Below, piece after piece: positions 33,653 through 41,851 of a stretch of DNA of 64,000 bases. A model generated the notes under the pieces. That model saw only the letters and a list, made by a program, of their open reading frames with translations, was not told the origin of the DNA and searched no databases. The DNA lies in the NCBI RefSeq assembly GCF_003634585.1, contig NZ_RBLG01000002.1, positions 558,001 to 622,000 of the forward strand, in the 5' to 3' direction. Positions within the stretch are counted from its first letter, which is position 1, and each line of letters starts with the position of its first letter. The position numbers and the translations under genes are program-made. This DNA comes from Gillisia mitskevichiae. Its GTDB lineage: Bacteria > Bacteroidota > Bacteroidia > Flavobacteriales > Flavobacteriaceae.

Positions 33653-34714
33653 ATGAAAATATTAGTGATTCAACAAAAAATGATTGGTGATGTGTTAACA
33701 TCTTCCATTCTCTTTGAGGCACTAAGAAAAGAATATCCGAATGCGCAATTACATTATTTGGTTTATGCTCATACCACTCCGGTTCTTGAGCATAATCCTT
33801 TTATAGACAAGATCCTACATTTCGATTTTAAATTTAAAAAGCTAATACAATTCTCTTGTTTTCTCAAAGAGATTAGAAATGAGCAATATGATGCGGTGAT
33901 TGACGTCTATGCTAAATTAGGATCGGCTGTGGCATCTAAATATTCTAAGGCAGAGGTGCGAGTATCCTTTAATAAGTGGTATACCAAAGCTTTTTATACC
34001 CATCATTTCAGTAGAAACATTATACCCGAAACTAATGCGGGACCAGCAATAGAGAAACGACTGCGGCTATTAAAACCAATTTTAAAAAACATCCCAAAGG
34101 AAATTAAACCTAAAATTTATCTTACAGCTAAGGAAAAGCTTAAAGCGAAAGAGTACTTAGAATCTGCTGGAATTATTAGTAGTAAAACGCTTTATATGGT
34201 TTCAGTTTTAGGAAGTAAAGAATCTAAAACCTTTCCGTTTAATTATTTAGCTGAAATTTTAGATCTTATTGTTGCCAACACCAATGCTCAGCTTCTTTTT
34301 AATTACATTCCAAGTCAAAAAAGTGATGCTTTAAAAATTTATGAGCTTTGTAATGCTCACACCCAAAAATCGATCTTTATAAATATTTTTAGGCAAGATC
34401 TTAGAGAATTTATGGCACTAACATCTCATTGCGATGCACTAATTGGAAATGAAGGGGGAGCTGTAAATATGGCTAAAGCTTTAGATGTTCCAACTTTTGC
34501 TATATTCTCGCCAGGAGTACCTAAAGAGAATTGGAGCATGTATGAAAATGGAACAACAAATGTATCTGTTCATATAAAAGATTATCACCCAGAGTTGTTT
34601 ACTAAATATTCCACTAGAGAAGTAAAACAGAAGTCAAAAGAACTATATGATTTGTTTAAGCCTTCCTATTTTGAAGAGAAATTGCTAAATTTCATAAACG
34701 CTAATAGTAAATGA
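33653..34714 (+). CDS. Glycosyltransferase family 9 (heptosyltransferase-type)
   Basis: 353 residues, GT-B fold. The N-terminus MKILVIQQKMIGDVLTSSIL and PNAQLHYLVYAHTTPVLEHN, plus the C-terminal sugar-nucleotide domain with SHCDALIGNEGGAVNMAKAL then VPTFAIFSPGVPKENW, are typical of ADP-heptose:LPS heptosyltransferases (GT9). It should add a heptose or related sugar to the LPS inner core on the cytoplasmic face. Donor and acceptor cannot be determined. It overlaps the next gene by 4 bases (ATGA), so the two are translationally coupled. Confidence 0.9.
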   Translation: MKILVIQQKMIGDVLTSSILFEALRKEYPNAQLHYLVYAHTTPVLEHNPFIDKILHFDFKFKKLIQFSCFLKEIRNEQYDAVIDVYAKLGSAVASKYSKAEVRVSFNKWYTKAFYTHHFSRNIIPETNAGPAIEKRLRLLKPILKNIPKEIKPKIYLTAKEKLKAKEYLESAGIISSKTLYMVSVLGSKESKTFPFNYLAEILDLIVANTNAQLLFNYIPSQKSDALKIYELCNAHTQKSIFINIFRQDLREFMALTSHCDALIGNEGGAVNMAKALDVPTFAIFSPGVPKENWSMYENGTTNVSVHIKDYHPELFTKYSTREVKQKSKELYDLFKPSYFEEKLLNFINANSK

Positions 34715-35796
34715 ATTATCGCTTTTTAATTTATATAAGTCATACATACGCATTACCAATTGGGGCTCCACTACAAAAAGAAATTTTAAGGCAAGGACAT
34801 GAAGTAAAATGGTTTTCTGAGCTAGAGCCACCAAAAACCTTTTTCCCTGAACAAGGAACTTTAATAAACGATGTGGCTGGGTTAATAGATTATGAGCCGC
34901 ATATTGTTTTGACTATTACCAATGAGGTTGCAGATTTTATCTCAGGATTAAAAGTGCAGGTATTTCATGGGTTTTTAGCTAAGAAAAGGCCTTCGAAAAA
35001 ACATTTATTTAGTGAATTTAATATACGTGGTTATTTTGATCTCTATTGCACTCAAGGTCCTAGTACTACAAGTGTCTTTAAAAAATTAGAGGAAAAATAT
35101 AAGCATTTTAAGGTAGTTGAAACGGGATGGTCTAAAGTAGATCCCTTATTTCCAATTAAGGATGAAAAGGAAGGAACAAAACCTACCATAATGATAGCTT
35201 CCACATTTACTGAACGATTGAGCCTTGCTTATAACGACAATGTTTTTGAGGAAATAAAAAGATTATCCGAAACAGGAGAATTTACTTTTAAAATGGTGCT
35301 TCATCCCAAAATACCTTCCCATATTGTAGATAAATGGAAATCCTTAGAAAATAAAAATTTCACTTTTTATGATACTACAGATCTAATACCAATCTTTAAA
35401 AAGTGTGATGTCCTTTTTGCTGATACTACTTCCACAATTCAAGAATTTTTACTTCAGAAAAAGCCCGTAGTTGCATTTAATCACACCTTTTTATATGATT
35501 ATTTAATAAACGTTCATGAAGTAGAACATATAGAAAGTGCACTAAAGCAATCCCTCAACCCATCTACTATTCTATTAGCTAATATTGAAAAATTCATTTT
35601 AGATCTTCATCCTTATAATGATGGGAAATCTAGTGAACGTGTTATTAAAGCTAGCATTGAGGTATTACATCAAGATAATTCTCAATTAAAGAATAAGCCT
35701 CTAAATTTAATCCGAAAATTTAAGCTTAGAAAAAGACTAGGCTATTTTACCTTTAAAACCTATTTACAAAAATATACTATTAAAAAATCAGTATAA
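34711..35796 (+). CDS. CDP-glycerol glycerophosphotransferase-family protein
   Basis: 361 residues, GT-B type. The pattern LKVQVFHGFLAKKRPSKKHL (HG in the acceptor-binding loop), CTQGPSTTSVFKKLEEKY, VVETGWSKVDPLF, MVLHPKIPSHIVDKW and IFKKCDVLFADTTSTIQEFL matches the CDP-glycerol:glycerophosphate transferase (TagF/TagB-like, PF04464) fold, best known from teichoic acid synthesis. In Gram-negative Bacteroidetes it presumably modifies a surface glycan or LPS core with glycerol phosphate or a related group, which is inference. It is translationally coupled to the GT9 gene. A hairpin covers its stop codon and that of the convergent rhamnosyltransferase-like gene. Confidence 0.8.
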   Translation: MNYRFLIYISHTYALPIGAPLQKEILRQGHEVKWFSELEPPKTFFPEQGTLINDVAGLIDYEPHIVLTITNEVADFISGLKVQVFHGFLAKKRPSKKHLFSEFNIRGYFDLYCTQGPSTTSVFKKLEEKYKHFKVVETGWSKVDPLFPIKDEKEGTKPTIMIASTFTERLSLAYNDNVFEEIKRLSETGEFTFKMVLHPKIPSHIVDKWKSLENKNFTFYDTTDLIPIFKKCDVLFADTTSTIQEFLLQKKPVVAFNHTFLYDYLINVHEVEHIESALKQSLNPSTILLANIEKFILDLHPYNDGKSSERVIKASIEVLHQDNSQLKNKPLNLIRKFKLRKRLGYFTFKTYLQKYTIKKSV

Positions 35797-35832
35797 AAAG
35801 TGTTTCTTAAAACTAAAAAACTTACTTTTTAT
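35793..35832. terminator. AT-rich hairpin spanning the two convergent stop codons
   Basis: ATAAAAAGT (35793-35801) is the exact reverse complement of ACTTTTTAT (35824-35832). The left arm contains the TAA of the glycerophosphotransferase gene, and the right arm starts in the stop codon of the minus-strand gene. A plausible bidirectional terminator, though it lacks a GC-rich stem. Confidence 0.45.
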
Positions 35833-36667
35833 AAAGCCCTATAAATGTTTTAAAATCCTTGTAGTGTCGCTTAGAAGTATATTTCAATCTATTCTTAAAG
35901 CTTAAAAATCTCCAAGAGTTAAAGTCCACTAAACTTTCCATGATCTCTGCGGTACGGGTTTTTGAAATATGGAATTCATAAAGTTTTTTAGGATTCACAT
36001 TCCCATAACCAGAAAATCTATTTACCTTATTTTTGGAATGAATGATACTTAACCAAAGTCTCTTATTCTTGATCTTGGTCATGTTTTTCTCATACTTCCA
36101 AGACCCATGACGTTCTCTAAACCAAACCGTTTTAAAATCTCCTTTCTTTTCAATTAGACTCATGAAGGGATTATTGAGTTTCATAAGAACACCTAACCGA
36201 GTGTTTTTCCCTGTTTCCAAAGTATAACCATCTATTACATCTAAGGCATGATGATCCTGTTGTGAAAAATAACTTTGAATAACCTCGGTATAATTTTCAT
36301 GGATACAATCATCATTATCTAATCTAGAGGTGATAATATATTTTTCCGAATCTAATTCTTTTATATTTTTAACGATCTCGGGCAAGAAGTTAGGCATCCC
36401 ATCTATAAAGAACGGATGAAAATTCTCATAAGACTTCCTATATTCTTCAACTTTTTGCTTGTAAAATTCTGGAGTATTAACATCAAAAAAGACTAACCAT
36501 TTAAAATTTTGATTGGTTTGACTCTTAACTGAACTAAAACAATAATTCTCAAATAGATCGAAGCGCTCTTCTAACCATTCTTCTGTAAGCACCTTTTCAT
36601 TATTTTTTGTAGTAGTCCAATGTTCTGCTCTTAAATTAAAACGGGTAAGAATATAATGTTGAAACAT
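35822..36667 (-). CDS. Putative rhamnosyltransferase-type protein
   Basis: 281 residues. It matches the layout of the 'putative rhamnosyl transferase' family (PF11316): MFQHYILTRFNLR at the start, RFDLFENYCFSSVKSQTNQN, FKWLVFFDVNTPEFYKQKVE, and a GT-A style Asp cluster, YIITSRLDNDDCIHENY, that would bind the metal and nucleotide sugar. The C-terminus is very basic (KNRLKYTSKRHYKDFKTF). It probably adds a deoxysugar to the LPS core or another surface glycan. It is the last gene of a three-gene minus-strand set (GT2, InaA-type kinase, this gene), separated by 73 bases from the kinase gene. Confidence 0.8.
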   Translation of the reverse strand: MFQHYILTRFNLRAEHWTTTKNNEKVLTEEWLEERFDLFENYCFSSVKSQTNQNFKWLVFFDVNTPEFYKQKVEEYRKSYENFHPFFIDGMPNFLPEIVKNIKELDSEKYIITSRLDNDDCIHENYTEVIQSYFSQQDHHALDVIDGYTLETGKNTRLGVLMKLNNPFMSLIEKKGDFKTVWFRERHGSWKYEKNMTKIKNKRLWLSIIHSKNKVNRFSGYGNVNPKKLYEFHISKTRTAEIMESLVDFNSWRFLSFKNRLKYTSKRHYKDFKTFIGLYKK

Positions 36668-36740
36668 AAGTATTGATTAAAATCGATTCTGATTGATAAT
36701 TATTTTATAAAGATCTTCTTGAAACTAGCTTCTGTTAGGA

Positions 36741-37487
36741 CTATATTTTGAATTTTTCCTTTAACTTTTTTTTCCTAAGGTGAGCCTCTTGAAATTTATT
36801 AGTATAAAACCACATTTTCTCAAATACCTCATTGCCATCCTTCTTAATTAATTTGGAATATTCGTCTGCCATAATCTCCACCATTTCCCTTTTAGGAGTT
36901 AAACGAGAAAAGTTTTTCATACGGTCTTCAAAATTCATTTTTTTAAAGTTCATCCTGTTTAGATCTACTAGAAAAAAATCGTAATCTTTATTAAGTTGTA
37001 TAAGTGTATTTCCAGGAGAATGATCTAAAAATTCTATTTGTTTTTCGTGTAATTCGTATGTAAAGCGAGTAAATGCTCTTAAAATTTGCTCGTGTGCTGG
37101 ATATGCAGGATCTTTTACCAGTTCTCGAAACGTAAGATCATATGGCAAATGCTCACTAATATAATAGCTATCCTTAAAAAGGAGAGAAGTATTATTTACA
37201 GCATATGCAATAGGATGTGGCGTTCCTATTTGGTTTGCTATTAAATGTTGGGCATAATTAAAAGAGCGTTCTGCCTTAGACTTCCTGAAAAACTTATATG
37301 CCACCTGATTAATAAAATTCGGGACTTTAAAGGATTTAATATTTATTTTTTGACTTGCAAGTTGAAAGATTTTTATCTGGTTACGCACCCCAGGCGTAAT
37401 TGCTTCGCCAGTGTTTTCAAAAGACCTAATTAAATGGGAAATCTCTTCTTTATTTACTTTATATTTTTCAGAAATATGGATCTTCAT
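36741..37487 (-). CDS. Lipopolysaccharide kinase, InaA/WaaP family
   Basis: 248 residues, protein-kinase-like fold. The catalytic loop is seen in EFLDHSPGNTLIQLN (HxxxxN type), followed by the Mg-binding Asp in YDFFLVDLNRMNFK. The region SKAERSFNYAQHLIANQIGT carries the expected Glu/His around the small lobe. InaA/WaaP/Kdo-kinase proteins phosphorylate sugars of the LPS inner core. The acceptor (Kdo or heptose) is not known here. Three bases separate it from the upstream GT2 gene, so they form one transcript with the rhamnosyltransferase-like gene. This points to a phosphorylated LPS core in this organism. Confidence 0.85.
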   Translation of the reverse strand: MKIHISEKYKVNKEEISHLIRSFENTGEAITPGVRNQIKIFQLASQKINIKSFKVPNFINQVAYKFFRKSKAERSFNYAQHLIANQIGTPHPIAYAVNNTSLLFKDSYYISEHLPYDLTFRELVKDPAYPAHEQILRAFTRFTYELHEKQIEFLDHSPGNTLIQLNKDYDFFLVDLNRMNFKKMNFEDRMKNFSRLTPKREMVEIMADEYSKLIKKDGNEVFEKMWFYTNKFQEAHLRKKKLKEKFKI

Positions 37488-37490
37488 TTT

Positions 37491-38276
37491 TTAAAGGTAT
37501 TTGGATACGCCATTTTCACACCACACCACATTTTCATGTATTGTTTTCTGCTCAATCTTATCATTCTCTTCAAAATTACTCAGGGATGCTTGGAAATGAT
37601 AAATATGATAGAGAATCCCACCATATCTCAATCTTTTACCTAAAACACCATTATTTAATTTTCTTAAAATCAACTCTGAATCTTCTCTTCCCCAGCCTTC
37701 CATATTCTCATTATACCCATTCACTTCTAAAAAGTCCTTTTTCCAATAAGATATATTACAACCTCTCACCTTAGTAGAGAATAATGGACTAGATTTATAT
37801 CTATCTCTAAGAAAAGGAATCCTTAAATTTCGAGTTCTTTTTTTAATGAGCATTGATAAAAATGGAAATTGATAGATCTTATTTTCAAAAATAGTAGAAA
37901 GCGCGGCCTTTTTAATATTTACACGAGAGCCATATAGAAACACCCCTTCTTCTGCCCTACTTATATGATCTTTCACAAAATCTTTATGTAGTATGCAATC
38001 TCCATCGATCTGAATAATATAATCTGCTTTACTCTTAGAAATGGTTTTATTCAAAATATGAGATTTTCTAAAACCCTCATCTTTTTGCCATACATGCAAA
38101 ATAGAAATACTGCTTTTTGACCGGAAGGAATCTATCAATAATTTAGTCTCATTCTTAGAACCATCATCGGCAATTAAAATTTCATCTGGAAATTGAGATT
38201 GTTCTAAAACACTATTAAGCACCAGCTCCAAAGCTTCTGGCCAATTATAGGTTGAGATCAATAGGGCTGTTTTCAT
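37491..38276 (-). CDS. Glycosyltransferase family 2
   Basis: 261 residues, GT-A fold. N-terminus TALLISTYNWPEALELVLNS, the first Asp in DEILIADDGSKNETKLLIDS, then the metal-binding DxD-type motif in ADYIIQIDGDCILHKDFVKD, and the C-terminal NGYNENMEGWGREDSELILR that resembles the galactosyltransferase-type domain of chondroitin-synthase-like GT2 enzymes. No membrane segments, so it acts on a cytoplasmic-face acceptor. First gene of the minus-strand GT2-kinase-rhamnosyltransferase set. A long AT-rich region separates it from the divergent GT4 gene. Confidence 0.9.
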   Translation of the reverse strand: MKTALLISTYNWPEALELVLNSVLEQSQFPDEILIADDGSKNETKLLIDSFRSKSSISILHVWQKDEGFRKSHILNKTISKSKADYIIQIDGDCILHKDFVKDHISRAEEGVFLYGSRVNIKKAALSTIFENKIYQFPFLSMLIKKRTRNLRIPFLRDRYKSSPLFSTKVRGCNISYWKKDFLEVNGYNENMEGWGREDSELILRKLNNGVLGKRLRYGGILYHIYHFQASLSNFEENDKIEQKTIHENVVWCENGVSKYL

Positions 38277-38686
38277 AATACCTTTAAATTTCTATATTCC
38301 AATTCCTGCTTTTTGTAAACAGATGGGGAAATTATTTGCAATCGCATATCTCTAAAACTATATTCATTTGATAATTTATCTAGGCAATTAAACAGATGAA
38401 TTTACACATAATACCCTATAAACTTCGAGCATTAGAAACGAGAAATGCCGGCATATCTTATTTTTAATTAAGCGCAAAGATAAAATAAGTATAAACAATC
38501 CATTTGAGAATTGTCTAAAACATCAATTTTCATAAATACCCACTACCAAAATTAAGAGATGCGCTTACTAATTCTTTAATGAGATAAAAATATGTAATTT
38601 TGAAGTGTCGCAATTTAACAGGTCAAATAGATTTTTGAAGATTAAATTTAAATGAAATTCATCTTGCATTTTTTAAGCTCTCATTC
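38277..38686. other. Divergent intergenic region between GT2 and GT4 genes
   Basis: 410 AT-rich bases. It holds a minus-strand TATCTTTG (38475-38482) that could drive the GT2 operon with a long leader of about 190 nt, a plus-strand TAATTTTG (38595-38602) for the GT4 gene, and a 10-base palindrome ATGCCGGCAT at 38445-38454. No RNA gene or convincing small protein was seen. Confidence 0.5.
38595..38602 (+). promoter_or_regulatory. -7 element of the GT4-Sua5-CCA transcript
   Basis: TAATTTTG, an exact TAnnTTTG match. Predicted start near 38609, leaving a leader of about 78 nt before the ATG at 38687. Confidence 0.4.
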
Positions 38687-39796
38687 ATGAATATCTTACA
38701 TGTTTCGGCCGTTAAAAGTTGGGGAGGTGGAGAGAACCATATCGAGAACCTTTGCAATGAACTCCATCAAATATCTCCGTCTACGCAAAACAGCGTTTTA
38801 TGTTTAAAAAACGGACTGTTTCATAAGAAACTTCAAAATTCCAAAATCTCCTTTGAAACGGTTAGTATAGATTTTAAAATGGATCTAAGATTCTGTTTTA
38901 AATTAATCTCTATTTGTAGAAAACAACATATAGATCTTATACATATTCACGATAGTACTGCCCTAACACTATGCATTATGGCAGATCATTTATATAATTT
39001 ACCTCCGTTTGTTTTCAGCAAAAAAACAACATTCCCAATAAGATCTAGAAAACAAACACTTTATAAATACAATTATAAAAAAATAAAAAAAATTCTTTGT
39101 GTTTCTGAAGCTACCAAAGCGATAACTGCAACAAACGTAAATGATCCCAGTAAATTAGTTTCTATATATCATGGAACAAAAGTGAATGGCTCGTGTTCTA
39201 CTGAAGCTATTAATATAAGAGATCAATATGAAATTGAACCTTTAAAAAAGATCATTGGAAATATTGCAAATCATAATTGGCCAAAAGATCTAGACACTTT
39301 TATTAATGTTGCTAATAATCTGATAAACGAGAGAGGAATTAAAAACCTACATTTTATTCAGATCGGGAATTACACTACAGAAACTCCAGATCTTATTAAA
39401 AAAATAGAAAAGTTTAATTTATCAGAACATATCACTTTAACGAATGTTATTCCAAATGCTTCTAGGTTAATACTCCAGTTCGACATATCTCTAGTCACAT
39501 CTAAAAGCGAAGGGGTGCCACAGTTTATTTATGAATCGTTCTTAAACAAAGTACCGGTTGTAAGTACAAATGTTGGAGGAATTTCAGAAATTATAGAGCA
39601 TGAAACAAATGGTTTACTGGCTACCGCTGAGGACTTCATGAAACTGGCAGATCATGTAGTTCTATTATTAGAAAATTCAGAATTAAAAGAAAGATTTGTG
39701 AATATCTCTTACAATGAGGTTCGCGAAAAATATACCACAGAAATGATGGCAAAAAAAACATTACAAGAATATAAATTGGTTCTCCATGGAAAATAA
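38687..39796 (+). CDS. Glycosyltransferase family 4
   Basis: 369 residues, GT-B fold. The N-terminal acceptor domain starts MNILHVSAVKSWGGGENHIE. The C-terminal Glycos_transf_1 domain holds the hinge motif FDISLVTSKSEGVPQFIYES and PVVSTNVGGISEIIEHETNG, in which the conserved E-x7-E nucleotide-sugar binding glutamates fall. It probably adds a hexose to LPS core or a related glycan. It overlaps the Sua5 gene by 11 bases, so translation is coupled to tRNA-modification genes, an unusual mix for one operon. Confidence 0.9.
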   Translation: MNILHVSAVKSWGGGENHIENLCNELHQISPSTQNSVLCLKNGLFHKKLQNSKISFETVSIDFKMDLRFCFKLISICRKQHIDLIHIHDSTALTLCIMADHLYNLPPFVFSKKTTFPIRSRKQTLYKYNYKKIKKILCVSEATKAITATNVNDPSKLVSIYHGTKVNGSCSTEAINIRDQYEIEPLKKIIGNIANHNWPKDLDTFINVANNLINERGIKNLHFIQIGNYTTETPDLIKKIEKFNLSEHITLTNVIPNASRLILQFDISLVTSKSEGVPQFIYESFLNKVPVVSTNVGGISEIIEHETNGLLATAEDFMKLADHVVLLLENSELKERFVNISYNEVREKYTTEMMAKKTLQEYKLVLHGK

Positions 39797-40358
39797 CATA
39801 AAACAAGAAATAGAAAACACTCTTGAGGTTTTAAAGAAAGGTGGAATAATTTTATATCCAACAGATACAGTTTGGGGCATTGGTTGTGATGCCACAAACC
39901 CTGAGGCAGTTGCAAAAGTTTATAAACTTAAAAAAAGGGAAGAGAAAAAAGCGATGATCTGTTTGGTTAACTCTGTAAAGATGTTAGAACAGTATGTAAA
40001 TAAAATTCCAAATATCGCTTACGATCTAATAGATTATGCTGTTAAACCTACCACCATTATTTACGATGATCCTATAAAAGTTGCTAATAATTTAATAGCT
40101 GAAGATGAAACGCTTGCTATTCGCGTAGTAGATGATAAATTTTGTGAACCACTGATCTATAAATTTAGAAAAGCTTTAGTATCTACCTCTGCAAATATTA
40201 GTGGAGAGCCAACCCCAAAATCTTTCTCTCAAATAAGCCCGGAAATTTTAAAAGGTGTAGACTATATAGTAAATTTGCAGCATTCAAAAATATCAGACCA
40301 ACCTTCTTCTATTATCAAAATTGGTAAAGATGGAAGCGTTAAAGTGATTCGACAATAA
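39786..40358 (+). CDS. L-threonylcarbamoyladenylate synthase (Sua5/YciO/YrdC family)
   Basis: 190 residues forming a single YrdC domain: KGGIILYPTDTVWGIGCDAT, YKLKKREEKKAMICLVNSVK, then ETLAIRVVDDKFCEPLIYKF and ALVSTSANISGEPTPKSF. The enzyme makes threonylcarbamoyl-AMP from Thr, bicarbonate and ATP for the t6A37 modification of ANN-decoding tRNAs. It is the short TsaC-like form, with no C-terminal Sua5 domain. The start at 39786 lies inside the GT4 gene (11-base overlap), and the CCA-adding enzyme follows after 3 bases, pairing two tRNA maturation genes. Confidence 0.93.
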   Translation: MENNIKQEIENTLEVLKKGGIILYPTDTVWGIGCDATNPEAVAKVYKLKKREEKKAMICLVNSVKMLEQYVNKIPNIAYDLIDYAVKPTTIIYDDPIKVANNLIAEDETLAIRVVDDKFCEPLIYKFRKALVSTSANISGEPTPKSFSQISPEILKGVDYIVNLQHSKISDQPSSIIKIGKDGSVKVIRQ

Positions 40359-40361
40359 GAT

Positions 40362-41792
40362 ATGCCTAAAGACACGAACTACAAGTCAGCTTTAAAACAT
40401 CCCATTTTCAAGATCATCTCTCAAGCAGCAGAGAATTTAAATTTGGAAAGTTATGTAATAGGAGGATTTGTAAGAGATTTTCTGCTTGACCGCGGAGAAC
40501 CTAAAGATATAGACATCGTTGCTGTTGGAAGCGGAATAGACTTAGCTACCGAAGTATCTAAATTACTGCCTAATACTCCCAAAGTACAAATCTTTAAAAC
40601 CTACGGTACTGCGATGCTTAGGGCATACGATCTAGAGATCGAGTTCGTAGGTGCTAGGAAAGAAAGCTATAATGAAGATAGTAGAAATCCAGTTGTAGAA
40701 GATGGAAGTCTTGAAGACGATCAAAGAAGACGTGATTTCACTATTAATGCCTTAGCATTAAATTTAGGAGAAGAAAATTTTGGAGCTTTAGTAGACCCTT
40801 TTAATGGGGTGGAAGATCTAAAACAACAACTAATTCAGACTCCTTTAGATCCAGATATAACCTACTCTGATGATCCTCTTAGAATGTTAAGAGCGATACG
40901 ATTTGCAACTCAGCTTCATTTTAAAATTGAACCGAGATCTTTAGCTTCAATTTCTGAGAATAAAGATAGAATCAAGATCATTTCAAAAGAGCGAATTATA
41001 GACGAGATCAATAAGATTCTTCTTTCAGAAAAACCCTCTATAGGCTTTGCTTTATTACATAAAACAGGTCTTTTACCTATAATCCTTCCGCAGTTAACAG
41101 CTTTAGAAGGAATAGAAGAAATTGAGGGCCAAAAGCATAAAGACAATTTTTGGCATACGCTGGAAGTGGTAGATAATATTTCAGAAAATACAGATGATCT
41201 TTGGTTACGCTGGGCGGCATTGCTCCATGATATAGGTAAGGCGCCTACTAAGAAATTTCATAAAAAGATCGGGTGGACTTTCCACGGTCACGAATTTGTT
41301 GGTTCTAAGATGGTATACAAGCTTTTTAAGCAGATGAAAATGCCATTGAACGATAAGATGAAATTAGTGCAAAAACTAGTTTTAATGAGTTCTAGACCCA
41401 TTGTTATTTCAGACGAAAATGTAACCGATTCTGCAGTAAGAAGATTGGTGTTTGATGCTGGAAACGATATTGAAGATCTTATGACTCTTTGTGAAGCCGA
41501 TATCACCACTAAAAATCCGAAGCGTTTTAAAAAATATCATAACAATTTTAAAAAGGTTCGTGAAAAGATAAAAGAGGTTGAGGAAAAAGATCATATTCGT
41601 AATTTCCAGCCTCCAGTATCTGGGGAAGAGATCATGACTTTTTTCAATTTGAAACCTTCCAGAGAAATAGGAATTATTAAAGAAGCAATAAAAGAGGCAA
41701 TTTTAGAAGGAGAAATCCCAAATGAATATGAAGCTGCAAAAGCTTATATGTTCAAAAAAGGAAAAGAGCTTGGTTTAAAAAGTGCAGAATGA
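40362..41792 (+). CDS. CCA tRNA nucleotidyltransferase / poly(A) polymerase family with HD domain
   Basis: 476 residues. Class II nucleotidyltransferase head: SYVIGGFVRDFLLDRGEPKD then the two catalytic Asp in KDIDIVAVGSG, RRRDFTINALALNLGEENFG and DDPLRMLRAIRFATQLHFKI. A tRNA-binding helical body follows, then an HD phosphohydrolase domain with WAALLHDIGKAPTKKF and GHEFVGSKMVYK (about 285-400). It completes or repairs the 3'-CCA end of tRNAs; the HD domain may remove 2'-phosphate or cyclic phosphate ends. Whether it acts as a full CCA enzyme or shares the work with another enzyme cannot be decided here. Confidence 0.93.
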   Translation: MPKDTNYKSALKHPIFKIISQAAENLNLESYVIGGFVRDFLLDRGEPKDIDIVAVGSGIDLATEVSKLLPNTPKVQIFKTYGTAMLRAYDLEIEFVGARKESYNEDSRNPVVEDGSLEDDQRRRDFTINALALNLGEENFGALVDPFNGVEDLKQQLIQTPLDPDITYSDDPLRMLRAIRFATQLHFKIEPRSLASISENKDRIKIISKERIIDEINKILLSEKPSIGFALLHKTGLLPIILPQLTALEGIEEIEGQKHKDNFWHTLEVVDNISENTDDLWLRWAALLHDIGKAPTKKFHKKIGWTFHGHEFVGSKMVYKLFKQMKMPLNDKMKLVQKLVLMSSRPIVISDENVTDSAVRRLVFDAGNDIEDLMTLCEADITTKNPKRFKKYHNNFKKVREKIKEVEEKDHIRNFQPPVSGEEIMTFFNLKPSREIGIIKEAIKEAILEGEIPNEYEAAKAYMFKKGKELGLKSAE

Positions 41793-41851
41793 AACCAGTT
41801 CTAAAATATATAAATATTCATAAGTAGCTTTTAGCGCTTAATTCAAACAAG

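Noticed and set aside
38396-38467. Small frame of 23 codons in the GT2/GT4 intergenic region
   Set aside because: Begins at an isolated ATG with no promoter at the right distance and random-looking composition; not supportable as a gene.
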